DNA of 64,000 nucleotides from Apostichopus japonicus (lineage: Eukaryota; Echinodermata; Holothuroidea; Aspidochirotida; Stichopodidae): NCBI RefSeq assembly GCF_037975245.1, contig NC_092562.1:30640054-30704053 (forward strand), read 5' to 3'. Under the pieces are notes generated by a model. That model saw nothing but the letters and a program-made list of their open reading frames with translations. It was not told where the DNA came from and searched no databases. The position numbers were made by a program, and so were the translations under genes. Of the stretch, positions 22,339-37,300 are shown piece by piece; position 1 is the first letter of the stretch, and each line of letters starts with the position of its first letter.

Positions 22339-25300
22339 CTGCAAATTTAGAGCAAAACAATCACATGTAAGTAAACATGTTAAAGACTTGAAATTTGGGA
22401 GGAGAGAGACTGTTGAATATTTTATCTTTGAAAACATGCCAAATGGGTACATTTAAAAAAAACTTTATGTTGTCATCACTTAACAGATCAACTCAGTAGT
22501 AAAAGTAAACCAAGAGTACGGGGAGACTCTAAATTCCAACAAAGGGGGCCCAGCTATTGATATCATCAATTATTTTGCGTATTTATTCTATTTTAGAAGG
22601 GGGCTCAACCCCCTGAAAAACAAAGCCTCCTTTTATGCAGCACTGTTCAATTTGACATTTTGGTGTCATGTACAAGAATTGCTTTAATCAAAGGACTGAT
22701 GGCAAAAGGGTAACTTTAAAAGAAAAACAGGAAATTTTAGTTGATTCTGTCTGCATATGTACAGTACATTATGAATGGACATTTTGTGATTTTATTTTTT
22801 GTATTAATTTTATTTTCCACCATGATCTGATGAATGATTGCATTGGTGCCATAGTACCTAAATTCATTTAATAATTTTTGATTTTCAACATGTGTTATGT
22901 AACATGTAATCACTGTAAGTATTCTTTACAAGTGGATGCGTCCGTGTTCGGAGTAATTGGTAATTGAAATAATAGGCACTCTGATGGCAAAACCTAAGCT
23001 ATACCTAAACCATTGATAGATAAAATTATCTGGTAAAGTGCACTTGTAGGTACTACACATTTTAAATGCAGATATGTCTCTTAAAATGTTTGCTCATGAC
23101 TCATATATTTGAGCTGTTTGTCAACTACTGCAAAAAGAACTCTTAAAGAAGCTCCGAGACAGTATTGCTACTTATCAGGATAATCAGTTCCTTGCTTTTT
23201 CTTCTTCACAGTTTGATTCTTTAACGCTTTTCCCTCATCCAGTTTTAAAAGTCATATAATTTTACAAAAAGGTGAAGCTGTGCAAGTTTAATATACATCA
23301 AATTGGTTAACTAATAGTAACCAAAGAAATAAGGGGTGGTATTAAGAAGCACACACTTGCAAAAGAAACTGAAAAATTTCTTGCCTCTGAGCATGCTGGA
23401 ACCAGAATTAGAGAAATATCCTCTTGCAGGAGACCAGGGATTGCCAGGAAAGCAGCTTTGTTTGATGTGTCTGCAATAGTAAAAGAGAAAAGTGATTGGA
23501 AAAGAAAAGTGATTGTTGAAACCTGGCTTTAAAAAATCATATGTTAAATCTATCAATTATAACAGAATAACCAGTTATACCAACACCAAATATCATAACA
23601 ATGCCACAAACCTGATTATCACTTTGTTTTGGAAGAGATTTTGTAATTCATTTTGTAGAGCTGTGAACATTTAGTAGAGTTACTAAATGTTTACACTCAA
23701 GAAAAAATCAGAAATTCAGCGTGTTACACTGCGTTTAGTAACCAAGTATTCCATACAATCAGTCACTGGAACGATTACTAGGCCCATTGTCATCCAGGGG
23801 GCGCCGGGAGCTTTCCGAGAAGGCAGGAGGGGGGCAGCTGTTTCAAATGGGCACTTACTTTCTGAAACTGCAAATAACAAAAATGAAACTACCCAATTGT
23901 CTCTTCCTCTATTTACCCTTTTAATTCTACTGTGCTAATTACTTTGAGGCGTAGAACCCTTTGTTCTGTGGATCTCCTTTGTCTCTTCAGGAATCTCATT
24001 AACAAGCATTTGTGACCATAGGCGGAGGTATGCGCTCTACCGAGTGCCCATTGTCTTTATATATATTTATTTAGTGCAGTTACAAACGTTTCAGATGAAC
24101 ACTAATCTGCTACAGCTCTATTTTACCCTGAATATTTTCAGATACTGTTTTTTTTTTTTAATTCACTGTTAGACTTCAACTGTACAAGAGAACTATGAAA
24201 TGTTTTTCCTTTTTTTTTATATATATAACCAAGCCATCCAAATTTAATTAAGCATTGTTGATCTTGTTCCCTTAATGTTAATATATCATCACCGCAAACA
24301 TGGACATGGACATCAACACCAAAACAGGCCTTACAGACAGGTCACTGCAGCAAAGGGGAAAATGAACAGAGCAAAGTGTCATGTAACTGTTAAAGGAAGA
24401 ATTTATTGTTTATTTACAATACCTTTTATCTTCTGCTCTTCACGATATCCTTCCATTTCAGTGGTAGCCTCCATGAAAAAAGCATGTGGTGCTCTCTTTC
24501 CTTTGCAGGCCTTGATGAGTCCAGACGCATATCTTCCCAGGCCAGCACGGAGCGAATTAAAAAAAGTAACCTCTCCATCCTGTATGCGATTCATCTCTGT
24601 CAAAAGCTAAAAGAAAATGGTTGATTTTAAGATACAGCAACATACTAAAATTGCAACACTTCCTAAATGTTCCCCCCAATTGGTATTGATACATGAACAA
24701 AATATAGCTAACCCCTCTGGTACCCATTTCAGTTGAGTGGACTGAAGCAATGAATGTTGATGCAATGGTTGGAAATGATGGCCTTCTTGATTATAACATG
24801 TTGCTGTGCAGGAAATGTAAACACCCACTGGCACTCGAAAAATAACACAGATAACACCAATTTTTTCCATCTTTTGCGGAGTTGGTTGTTTTTTTAAGTA
24901 ACACTAACAAGAAATGGTTTACCCTACATTCCTGCAGTTTCCAATATTTGTCCCAATACTTGGCAAACAATCCCAACCATTTCCATTAATTTGCATATCA
25001 AATAATACACTCAATTTTAACAAAAGATATTTTTTGGAAATATTTTAAGTGAAGTACTGCATTATTTAGACAGGGCCAGAAATCTATTGGCAAGTTAGAA
25101 CCAACACACTTAACAGACAATTTTTTTTGTAAGAAAGCTATCTTTCCGCACGGTCTAAGACCCAGGCTCCCATTTAGATAGTGTGTAACAATGTTCCCAC
25201 ATAACACTTTTCACTCACTAGTTGGCTACTTATGCAAATGAATATAACACAGTGCATATGCATCAAAAAATGGATGTGTTAATTGGCATGATTAAGACCT

Positions 25301-28300
25301 CTTAATAAAAGGAATATTCCTATTTATTTTCATAAATTTAAATTTAAGACAGGGAACATTTAAAAAGAAACTGTGTCAATATCTTATTCTGTTTAAAATT
25401 TACAAACTTTTTAGGACTTTTCATTTAGGAAAACCACAAGGTAGATTGGCAACATCTGTGATGTCATGTTAGCACTTTCAGGAAATTTCTTTGAAACACA
25501 AATTGACATTTATCCTTACTAAACTAACTAAACAAGATATATTCACTTGGATGTCATCAAATAACCATGGGTACTTGCTCTTGATATCTGCGAGGGATGG
25601 AGTCTGGGGGGAAGAAATAATCCACGTCCTTCTGTCAGCCAACGTCAGTGCCATTGACTGACTTACTCCTCGAAAGTCTGGCTGCCTTTTACGTTTTTCA
25701 TCCTGAAGCCAACAAATGTGTCCATCAATGGATGCATCGTCTTCTGTTTCAGGGCGGTTCGGGAGATAGTTTTTCATACCCCATTGAGGTGGTGCTGCTG
25801 GTGATTCTGGTGCGGACTTTGGTTTCCTTGCTACTTTTAATTTCTTTTTTTGCACAGCCGCAATTTCAAATGCCACCCGCTTTCTGAAGTTCTGAAACTT
25901 ATATTGCAGCCTATGCTTCCACAGCATCTGGAAGAAAGAATTGTAAAAGGAATATTGTGAGGATTAGGATAGAAAAAAATAAAGGTTACACGGACAATGT
26001 ACAAACTAACAGTAAAATATCTCTTAGCTTACGCAATGTTGAACAGTAAAACTTATATAGATTCAAAAACTAAGAGGATTAAGAAATGTTTCAAGCAACC
26101 TAATCAACTCTGCAGTTTATGTTGTGAGTTAAGTTCAAACTTCACTGCAGTATATCATTCTGCTTCTGATAAGTTTTGTCCATGTTGACATTAATTTAAA
26201 GAGTAGTTATTTTTCTACTTCAATCCAAACAGTTTTGTTAAACACAATATTTCACACACTCAATACACATTACCCTCGGCCATGCAAAAAAAAATTGTTT
26301 CCTGTAAAATTCTTAGATTGAAAAATCTCATGAGTGAGAGAGGAAAATTTGTTTTCCCTTTTTTTTTTAACATGACAGCCAAAGAAAGTACAGTAAAACA
26401 AGAGCCCAAGGGCATTGTGGTTCCTTGCATAGGGGTCTATGACAATACACATAATATTATCAAGCAAGATTGGGCTCAAATAGTCTATATACTCAATAAG
26501 TAATTGTGGTCCTACATGTACCCATAAAGTAACCAACACTATAGCCAACACTTTTGTGATCACAAATTGTGATCAGATTTTTGATCGGAAAGCACTTTTG
26601 AGATCTGAATATGGCATCGAAAATCTAAGAAATATAGGGTCACCTACAAGCTGGTCAACAGATATGATAACATTGGTGACCTCAAATCACATGACTGTTA
26701 AGTTTGAAATTGTTCCACCACCCATTCACAACTTGTCCCAAAATATCAACCATGTCACACCTTGGCATTGGGAGTTTATTGCATTGTATTTCAAAAAATT
26801 AACTGTGAACTTGTATACATAACTTCACACACAAAGGTCACCCGGGGGTCAACCAATGGACATTTTTTATTGGTGACACGTGAATATACCATCAAAACTA
26901 TAAAAATTCAAACAATTTTTTCTTTGCCCAAATAGCAGTTTCTTAAAATGAATTGACCTTTGGTGACCTTGGATCACATGACCATCAATTTTGAAAATAT
27001 ACCCCTATACCATTTCCAACTTGTCCCAAAATATCAACCCTGACACACCTTGGCACTGGGAGTTATTGCATTAAATGTCTGAAAATTTACTTTGACCTTG
27101 TATAACTTCGCACACCAAGGTCACACAGGGTTCAACCAATTGACATTTATGATCACAAGGTACTTTTTATGATCACAAGGTACTTAAAGGTCACCAGCGG
27201 TCAAATTGAGGTCAAGGGTCACCCAGATGCGGGTTGACAATTGGATTACATTGAAGCAACTCCCAAACCCTAACAGACAATTCGTTCTCAAGTGATCGCA
27301 AAAATACTAGTTTTTTATCATTAATTGACCTTTGGTGACCTTGGATCACATGAATGTTAAGTTTCCAAATGTTCCTCTAACCAGTTCACAACTTGTCCCA
27401 AAATATCAACCTTGTCGCACATTGGCACTGGGCGTCATTGCAGTTTTAATATTTTTGTTTTTTGGACCATAACTGACCTTTGTGGGCACCAAAAACAATA
27501 GGGCACACCTTCTCCATATGACAGATCTATAGTCCAAGTTTGGCCTTACTCCAATTTTCCCTTATTGAGATAGAGCGTACCCAAGCAAGTGTCACAGATG
27601 CACACACACATACACACACCCAGACACACGCCAACCTGACTGCATAGGTTCCTTTTGCTAAAGCAAGGAACCAAAAATTGATATATGGATACTCAGGTAT
27701 AATACAGTATTTCCAGCCACAAAATAGTATGTATTGATAACAATGCCAAAATCTACATTTTTGAATGAATGCTTTCCAAATCATAGAAAAAAATATTCCT
27801 TCATTCTTAAATATTATATGTAAAATGTTTATAGAGATAAGGTTCAGAAGTAACAAAACTCTTTACTTTAATTACATTTAATCCAAATTAATTGCAACTT
27901 CAAGGACTAGTGAGAGTATAAATGATCTCATTCAGTATGCCTTATGTGCAAGCACTGTGACTGCCATATATCAATGATATGATATGAATGATATGCTTGT
28001 TGTATTTAAGACTAAGCTGCAAAACATTATTTCATTGGACAAAATTGTTGCTGGCCCTGACACAACTTGTCTTATGGTTGTCCAGATCAGTAACAAGATT
28101 TGTTGAACACTCCCTAAGGCTTTTAATATTGCTTTGTCAGAAAAATGGAAATATTACCTTCAGATTACCAACTGGCATATTGTCTTGTGGAGTCTTCATG
28201 GAAGGGTACTTCACAAACAATTTGGTGATAATTTCATCGTACTGTGCCTTGGACGGATAGCTATGAAAAAAATATAAACTGTAGTCATGCATCAAGTTCA

Positions 28301-31300
28301 CATACGGATAAATTGCATACTCCTACAAATGAAGGTTATATAATGTAGTTTCGTCCTTTAATAGCCAACAGCATATCAACAGCACACCTTGGAGGAAGAG
28401 TTAGAGATGGTGTATATTTGTTGCATGTTTGCTACACAGGGCTCTAGTGGGTAAATCAGGGGGCTGAGCCTTGAAGGTCCCTGTTTTCCGGAGTATAGTC
28501 TGACTTGCTTGACTCCACTGGCAGCACATCGGGATCATGCTGCATATATTTCTGAGTTTGGACAATTTCTGAGGATTAACCATTTAACAACAAGCACATC
28601 TGGGAGGCATATTTGCTACAGAGGGCATTAGAGGGTTAACACCAAACAATCGGACCTTTGGCATGTATTTGTATAAAACCAATTTGCTTTAATTAGCAGG
28701 AAATTTACCCATATTTTTTAACATGTGAAAAATATACATGTACTGTACTACTGTAGGAGATAAATGTGTGCAGAAATAGTCATGAATTTGAAGGGTACCA
28801 TAAAGGAACAAAAGGAATGCAGTGTACTTACTAGATACCATACTTTTCTGTAACCTCTTTATAAATGCTGTCCAAAAAGAGGCTCCTCTCTGCTACGTTC
28901 ATGGTGTATCCACCACTTTTGAGCTTAGATTCTATTGTTGGAGGTTGTACTGGGATCTGAAATTTAGTTATCCATCCAGAATGAAATGACACAGGTGAAG
29001 TAGGATGGGGAGACACAAGGGAAGAAGTTAAGGGTGCAGCAGGTAAGGATGGTGGGTCATCAGCACTGGAAGAAGTGGAAGGCTGTTCGATTGAGACTGG
29101 GGTTGAATATGCATTTGGTGTTGGTGGTGGAGATGGCGAGTTCGGCGTTAACAGCGAAAAGTCAGAATTGTCACGTAAGAAGTCACTGCCGGCTGTATAG
29201 TCAAGTTGAGATACTGTGGATCTGTGAAATGATAGAGCAGTAATACTGTAAGGTTGAGATGGCTAACAGCTAAAAAGTGTTACTTACCATACACATCTTT
29301 TCAACGATTGGACTTTTGACCAAACAGATGCTTCTATTTGGAAATGTGATAACTTTGTGTACATACAGACAATATCAACTACATACATCTTAATTACATT
29401 TTGCCCCATTTTTCATTGATATACAAATGTAATTGCATTGGGAGTCAATGTAGAAACAAGTAGTGTGTGGGAAGAGATTTTCTGTCATAGGAAGCTTCAT
29501 TGCATTATTTAGGATGTTAAAAGTGAGGTTAATGGAAATCTGAACATCTGCCATGTTTGAATCCTATATGGCATATAGATGTGCAATGTCTCATGGATCA
29601 TTTTCACGTTTGCCCATGCCCTCCACTCACACATCACACCCAGCCCAAAAAATTAAATCAGCTCAAAGTATGCAGTTGGTGGGCCATCTCCATATAAGAT
29701 ACAATGATGTTGAAAATTAAATAGTGCTTCACTGCCTTCATACAGTAGGCTGTTACACATCAAAAATAACTGAATGTGTAACCTTTGGAGCGGTCACTTC
29801 AAAAGGGATATGTCTCAACTGTACCTTTTCTACTGTAGATACATGTAAATTATGAGATGATATTAACAAATACAAATACATAATTAACAAAGTATGTAGA
29901 ATCTATTGTCGACAGTAAAAGCTAAATATTACAGAAAGAAAGTAAATTTATTGCACAAATATTGACAATAATTGAATAAGATGTTACCAAAAACAATCAT
30001 TGTTGTTTATTCTACATAAACACAAAAGGTATATCAAAATGAACTTACCCACTGTCACTAATTTCTGCATTTATACTGTCTTCTGCATTATTAATTGTAA
30101 CTGGAAAAGTGGCAGGTTGCTCTTGTCCTTTAACAACTCTCAGTTTGGCAGGCCCATAGAACAACTCACCATCTTCAATGTCAACATAGTCACTGAAATC
30201 TCTATCATAGAGTTGAAGAATCAATTCTGATCCACCCAAACCAAAAGTTTTCACTGCAGCAGCATGAAGTTCTGACTTTGATGCCCCTACGTCATTGGAT
30301 TCAATCTCAACTTTTTTGTTATTTGGTCCAAATATGAGTAGAAATTTGTGACTGAAAATTAAACAAGTCCAAAATAAAGTTATCATCTCTAAAAAAGCGA
30401 CAAAGTAGCAATTGTCTTTTTAACGCCACTTACACCAGTATCAAACATGTTTGAGCATAGTCTCAAAGTCACAAGTGCATTTCACATATTTTTCCATTCA
30501 AATGAAGTTGATGAAAAGGAAATTACTGTCTATACTACTGTATTTTACTTTTCAGTAGACACATAACGATTTTACTTATGTTATGCTTGCAATAAAATTG
30601 ATGTTACAGTACATTTGCTGTGTAAGAACAGTCAACACACTTGAACTTCAAAGTTAAACAAATGCCAATGATATGTACTGCACAAAAAAATACAAGGACC
30701 TCTTTTTACGTGGTAGTACTAACAACACGGCACTGAATGCGAAATCAAATACTAACTGACCAAGATTCGATCCAACCCGCTTGCAAAAGTATGTCTGTAT
30801 GTTCTGCACACTGTGCAATAAAATACAAGGACTACTACAGAACATCTGCATAGGCAGAGTTGGAAAAAGTTTAAACAATTCTTGCATTTCAAATTCACAA
30901 TCGCATAAAAATTACCAAAAAGATCATAAGGGCAAATTTTTATGGAACTAGCATTGATGTTCTCGAACAGAATACCTTCACAAAATTGACTAAACTTTTT
31001 AAGGAAATTGTCAGATTCTTTCTGTCATTCAATTGAAATATGGCATAAATCGGACAGCACCAAACAAATTGTAAAATTATTGCAGCGCAGAAATGTTGCA
31101 TTTATCATAACACACATGCTTCACACAAACGCATGTGTGCCCTTTTTTTTAAAAAGCTGAAGAGACTACCTTTTCAATTATATAATCTAAATATAATCTA
31201 AATAAAATATGCAAAACTTGTTAGCATGAACTTAGAACTGTCTGGTTATTGAAATTCGGGGCTGTATAATTGGATAAATCTTTTAGCTACCATCCATTTG

Positions 31301-34300
31301 TTGAATGATAATTAGATAGTAGGGATATGATGTTAGGTCTTGTTAACAATCAGGATGCTTACAACCAAAAATTGGATACTAGGTGTGGTAGAATCTTCCA
31401 TCTATACAGATTATATCACTAAGAACCTCAGCAATACAAAATTAGCAAAAACATTTTAATACTAAATGCGTAAACAAATTAAAACTGTAGTACTTCAGTT
31501 TAAGCAAAGTGCAATCATACACACTCAACTAATAGAGCTTTAGTTTGCAGTTTTGCTCAGGTCTATGTTTAGAAACACTAAAGTACAAAATTATGCCTCA
31601 GTGTTATAAGCTCCATGTTTCTAGTCTGATATACCCCAAGTGGGTAAGAATCAAAAAGATCTGAACATTTCTTAAACACAAACTTGCAGCCAAAACATAC
31701 ATTAAAAGCATGAACATGAGAAATATACTGTACTCTTTCACTCATGCGGCACAATAAAAACACCTCATCAGTTATAAGGAAACACATGTCAATTTTTCCG
31801 AAACTCCCTTCTTCAACAGCAACGGCTAAGCCTTTGGAATAGAATGAACCATTGTAACAAACTTTACCAACAGAATACACAGATTCATTACCACCAACTA
31901 AAAGCAATACTTGCGCTTGTATTGTTTGTGGCAAAAGCCGGACAGGGTACAGATCACCCTTGGAGTGAGTTAGAGCATCTTCTGTGAGGAAGTTTTGGGA
32001 TCCATGATAGGTGGCTTGCATATACTCATGACGGGTAGCAAGAGTTTTGCACACATTTTTTCGATTCTTTGAAGTTCTAGCTATTTCTTTAAAGTAATTG
32101 TGCTTCCCTTCAAACCTCAATGTCCATGTGTTGATGAGTGGGCCATATTGCAACAGCATTTCAGGGTAATGAACCAAGTAGTGTGCTTTGGGTTTCATTG
32201 ATACATGTGGAAACGCTTCAAAATACATTGTCAAAAATTCCTCAATTAGATCAGCTAAAAATATTGTCAATGCCCTAGTCACTTTCTTTGACATGCAATA
32301 CTGTACGACATCTAACAATTTCAATAATACTTGCCATTCCTTACTATCTTGGGGAATGAAAGAACCGACCATTAAAGGTAACAAACGACAGAGACACAGA
32401 GCTTGACAGGCAGTTTGCTTAACTTTAAAAGTTTGAATCTTGTCAGACATCAAAGAAGGTTTATTAGTGCAATCAGAACCTTCATAAGGAAATTTTTTTA
32501 TCTGTTCATTAAGATCACTTAATGTAAAAAATTGTTGAGTAACACAATACTTGACAACCTCTGCAATGACTTCAGGGATTACCCCTTCAAATAGATCATG
32601 GGCAATGTCTGGTGGACTGCCTTCCACAACATGAAAAAACTGTAATTCATTGAGGCAAGAAGACTGCTTGATTCCATATAGTGTAAAGAGGGCAGGGTTG
32701 GTCTGTACTGCAACTGCTTGCAGTTCATATGCTTCTTTGGTTCTCATTTGCAAATTATCAGATCGAAAATGATTCTTCTGATCAGCTTTAATTACATTAC
32801 AAAATCTACATATCCTCCCATGATTGAAATGTGTTTGAAATCCACCTAAATCATGAGCGGCCAAGTTATCTGCCACTAAGAAAGAAACAGTTCCATGAAA
32901 AGTATATTCAATTCCATCTTTCAAAATTTGAATACCATTTTGCTCAAGAATCTTGAGATCGGAAATAAGTGGCTGGAGTATACTTTCATAACCATATTTT
33001 TTGACATAAATGGTAGGGCACAAAATCACTGACTGAATAGTTCTTAATTTAGAGCGATGCATGGGTGGTAAATTCCCCAGAACAAAGTACAGCACACAAA
33101 ATTTCAGTAAATGAACATGTGTCCCTAATGGATTTGCAACAGTGAAATCGTCACAGTACAGTTGAATTTGAAGGCTATTTGGCTGCTTTGAGAATAGCTC
33201 GTTATCATGAAACCTTACACCATCACAGAAGTCCCCCAGAATATCTCCATCTGGAGAGGAATGCCCATTAATTACTTCACTGAATACATCATCAAATTTC
33301 AACAAGGCCTTTAAAGTTTGAAGAATAGGAATATATTGCATAGTATGCACCTTGGCAGTTACATTATCTCTGCCTAATTCATATTCACAAGGTTTAACTA
33401 CACCAAACTCATTTGCTACATATTTCTGTAGGTTAAGGGCAGTTGAGAAATTATGTAGTGCATGTTCAAATTCACTCTCTTGTAAGACATTGTCTAAACC
33501 AGACTGCTTCAAGACATCAATATTAGTATTTGTTCTTTGTAACACATTATGCAAGTCCTCTGTCATCTTTTCCCTACACATTTTAAGAATGTCGACACAT
33601 TCATTTGCAACAAATGTACAAGCAGCTTGTGGTATCTTATGAATTTCTCTAAGCTTCAACAAAAACATTGAAACTTCCCTATTAACATCAATATCTACAG
33701 CGTCGTCTGCATTAGCATGATTTTCTTCGATTGGCAATTGGTCATCATTTTCAACACCATTATCATTTATCACATCAGCATTTGTTACTTCAAGCCAAAA
33801 TAGTTCATGTTTGAGGCGTATATGGCGACGATATGTTCTAACATTGGAATAATTCTTTGCACAACCATTAATTCCACATACAATTCTAAAATTTGGATTA
33901 TTTCCATGAACAAACCTATAATGTTTCATTAAAGTTTCAAACTTCACAGTGTTAAAAATACAGTAACAACAATTAAATCGCATTTCTGTAGCAAATAGTT
34001 TCACTAAATACAGGAAATTTGTGATTTAATGCACATGTGACTTTGAGAAAATGTATGTAATTTGTTCAAAACCTGATAATTTTGGAACCAATGCAGGCAT
34101 GAGTAACCCTGTTAAGAAATAAGTAAAAAACAAATTTAAATGCAATGGATGGGTAAATACCTGGCTGTATAGTCCACACTTGAATTAGCAACCATAGGGG
34201 TGCCACGTGTTAAGCTGCATAGGAAAAACCTCAAATTTTGCCCACTTTTGCTTTTAACTAAAAAAATTGTTGCATCACTGGTCATAATCATAAAGTTATT

Positions 34301-37300
34301 ACAAATAGTATGATAAATTCCTTTTAAACATATTCCCTGCCAAAACAGTTCAAAAATTTAAATCTTCATGAGCTAGCCTTGTGCGGGATCCCGGTAGTCA
34401 AGTGAATCCCGGTATCCCGATATTGACTATTCCCGATCACAGTACAATGTGTAACTACTACTGGTATTGGGAAGACAACCGGTTATTACATTCGTTTCGG
34501 TATCATTCACAGGAATCCAAGACATAATACAAATATCTAAGTGTTACTATTTGAATTAAAGAAAAGATTACACATATATTTCTGGTTTCTGTATTCTTAG
34601 TTTGAATAATATCTGATCAATTTACATACTGACCTAGACCTATATATTAACGAATCAACTGTTCACGTAGTAATTTGGACCTAAGCTATCAAACGTTACT
34701 TGCGCTCAGCATGTTACGTGACCTCAAAGTTATTCTGAAATTGTTGTTATTTATTCTGCCTTCAATTGATGATTGTCAAGGTTCCCATGAACAAAATCTC
34801 ACCTTTATGCATTTCACCTCATTTTGGTATAATAATTATAACGATTTAATAAATGTTGAGCCAAAACCGCACGTAATATTAAATCCATCTTCGCACGGGA
34901 CTGTATATTATTATAGCCTAGGGTACTGTACTGGTACTCACACACAGTGTAATGCAGTACTTGAGATTTGATGCTGTAATGAAACGGATTCGTTTATTAA
35001 TACGGAGGGTTCAACGATGTCAATAAAAGTTATCTTTTGCTATTTTTTCAATATTTCAGAACTTTTGTACAAAATATGGATATTGTACGTTTCGAAAGTA
35101 TATTTTCTAGAGTAAAAACAGCTGATTAACGATATAAATAAATCTGTACTATTCTTATGTATGTAGTTTAAAAATCCCGTATTTACGTAGCCCCTGTGTT
35201 ACATTCTTATTGTCTGAAGTTCCAAACACGTGGTGACTTGTTGACAGTTAAAAACTTTTCATTGTGAACTTTTGAACTTAAAGGGAAGGCGTTGAAAAGG
35301 CCCTAATATAGCCTGTTATTTTTTTTTATAACCGTGCGTGTAAGAGTATGTACATAACCTATAGGCTATGCATATTGAATGTATGACATCCCGGTTGTAG
35401 TTACGATACCAGGACTCATGTTGCAGCACTATCGGTTGTGTGAAATCAGACTACCGCACAGCGCTAGCATGAGCAAATACGAGGAAAATCTGAGACAGTT
35501 TTGGAAAACTCTCAAGGGACTTGAAAATGATGTTCCAAACATCTTGAGTAGCAAAATCAACTTAAATTCATTCCTCTGTATTTTATGATAGGCAAATCTG
35601 TTATTAAGGTTAAAGTAAGACTTATATAGTTGTTTCCCCTGCTTTTCAACCAAGAACATCAGGAACTTCATATTTAAGTCCCTTGGGAGTCTTCAAAAAG
35701 TGTCAGAAATTTTCCTCTTTTTTGCTTAAATCGATGAAAGTTTTTTAACATTATAATTTGAAAGGAATATGCTTAAAGGGAATTTATCTTGTTATTTTAA
35801 ATAGTTTCATGACCAGTGGTGGGATACTGTAGTTCTTAGGAAAAGGTGCAAAAATCAGCAAAATTTGAGGTTTTTCCTATGCAGCCCCTAAGGCTATGGT
35901 TTCATTTCAAGTGTGGCCTATAATGTAGAGCCAAATAGTAAGAAGTCAAATTACAGTGAATATACTGTACACATCATTCACTGTTCCTGAACTAATTAGT
36001 TATTAAGAGTATAAATTCTTTCAAAATCATACAAAATTCTCTATGCAATCTACGTCTATGGACAGGTAAGGATTTAATATGCACCAGAAACAGCAGTAAA
36101 TTATGAACACTGTAGTCTTTAAATCACAAGTGAAGGATTTATAGTTTTTTAAGGTATGGTTGAACAAAGTTTTTAAGAATGTTTAATATATGCACAAGTC
36201 GTGATATACAATCAAGAAAGCCACTCAGAAAAGTTAATGTAATTCGTTTAATTTCTTTCCAAAATTTCACCCCTTGATATTTAATTGAATCCTTTTTATT
36301 GCTGAAATTTGATAGGGGTATGATGAACATTATAAATCTCTTGTTCATATTCAGTTTCTTCTTCTCATAAATCTTTGTGTGAGGTTTGAAAAACAATACA
36401 TGGTAACATAAGAAAATGTACGGTTGACTTGATGCCATGTCACACAATTAAAATAAAATTGGCATAATTTATTATAATGAGTCCTCAAAATGCAAAAGTG
36501 CTGTAAAATGGTAAATATTAACTGATTTTGATGATTTTTTGCTGTGTTCATGGGTTTATTGCATACCTTCTTTAAAATATTAAGCACCAGTCATTGCTAC
36601 CTGTTCATGGATTTTAAAATGTAATGATATTTCTTTTCATTTCTTGTATGCATATAGGGCTCAGTACAGTTTGAAGGGGTCAGTTACTGTATCATTACAT
36701 TTACACTAACAGTCAATGGAGAAATTTTACTAGATTATTCAATTCTTTTGTGGTTTAAAAAAAGGACTGTAAATAATTTCTTTCTTTAAATGTTTTAGAT
36801 CAATGCCTAACACATCAAATTAGTAACAAACAAAAAATAATAACACATTTCCTTACCAAAATAAAACAGGTGTTTTGGACCAAAAATTTGGCAAAATGGT
36901 AGCCATTTTGAATGATTTTGACAACAACAAAGGCTTTAAACTTCGTTATAAAGTATCACTTTAAATTAGTTTTGATGTGAATGGAGAGCTGAAATTTAAC
37001 TAAAATAATAGCATATGAAGAATTCATGCTCTTTCTGTTAGTTATCTTAAATTAGAGTCAAATTATCGCAAAAATTTGAGAATTTCCCATTGGCTTCAAT
37101 GATAAATATCCTATCATTTTTTTAACAAAAAAAATCATTTCTTCATAACTAAAGCTTATTTCCAGCCGGTTTTTCGCAGGAATATTGTGTTTGGTGACCA
37201 TGTTCAACATACTTGAGTTTCAGAAATTTTTCTCCACCAAATAAAAAAATATTTCGAACAAACTGTAAAAAGCTAGTTTTTTTACCCCATTGACTGTAAT

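Noticed and set aside
33984-34004. Transposase start at the upstream GTG or as a spliced continuation of SAMD3-like exon 1
   Set aside because: There is no ATG in those codons, and joining exon 1 (phase 2) to either nearby acceptor gives a stop within a few codons. The ATG at 33983 has a good context.
35379-35588. Plus-strand 69-codon frame in the transposon
   Set aside because: It lies in an inverted-repeat segment (34215-35884), has no domain and is antisense to the element's genes.
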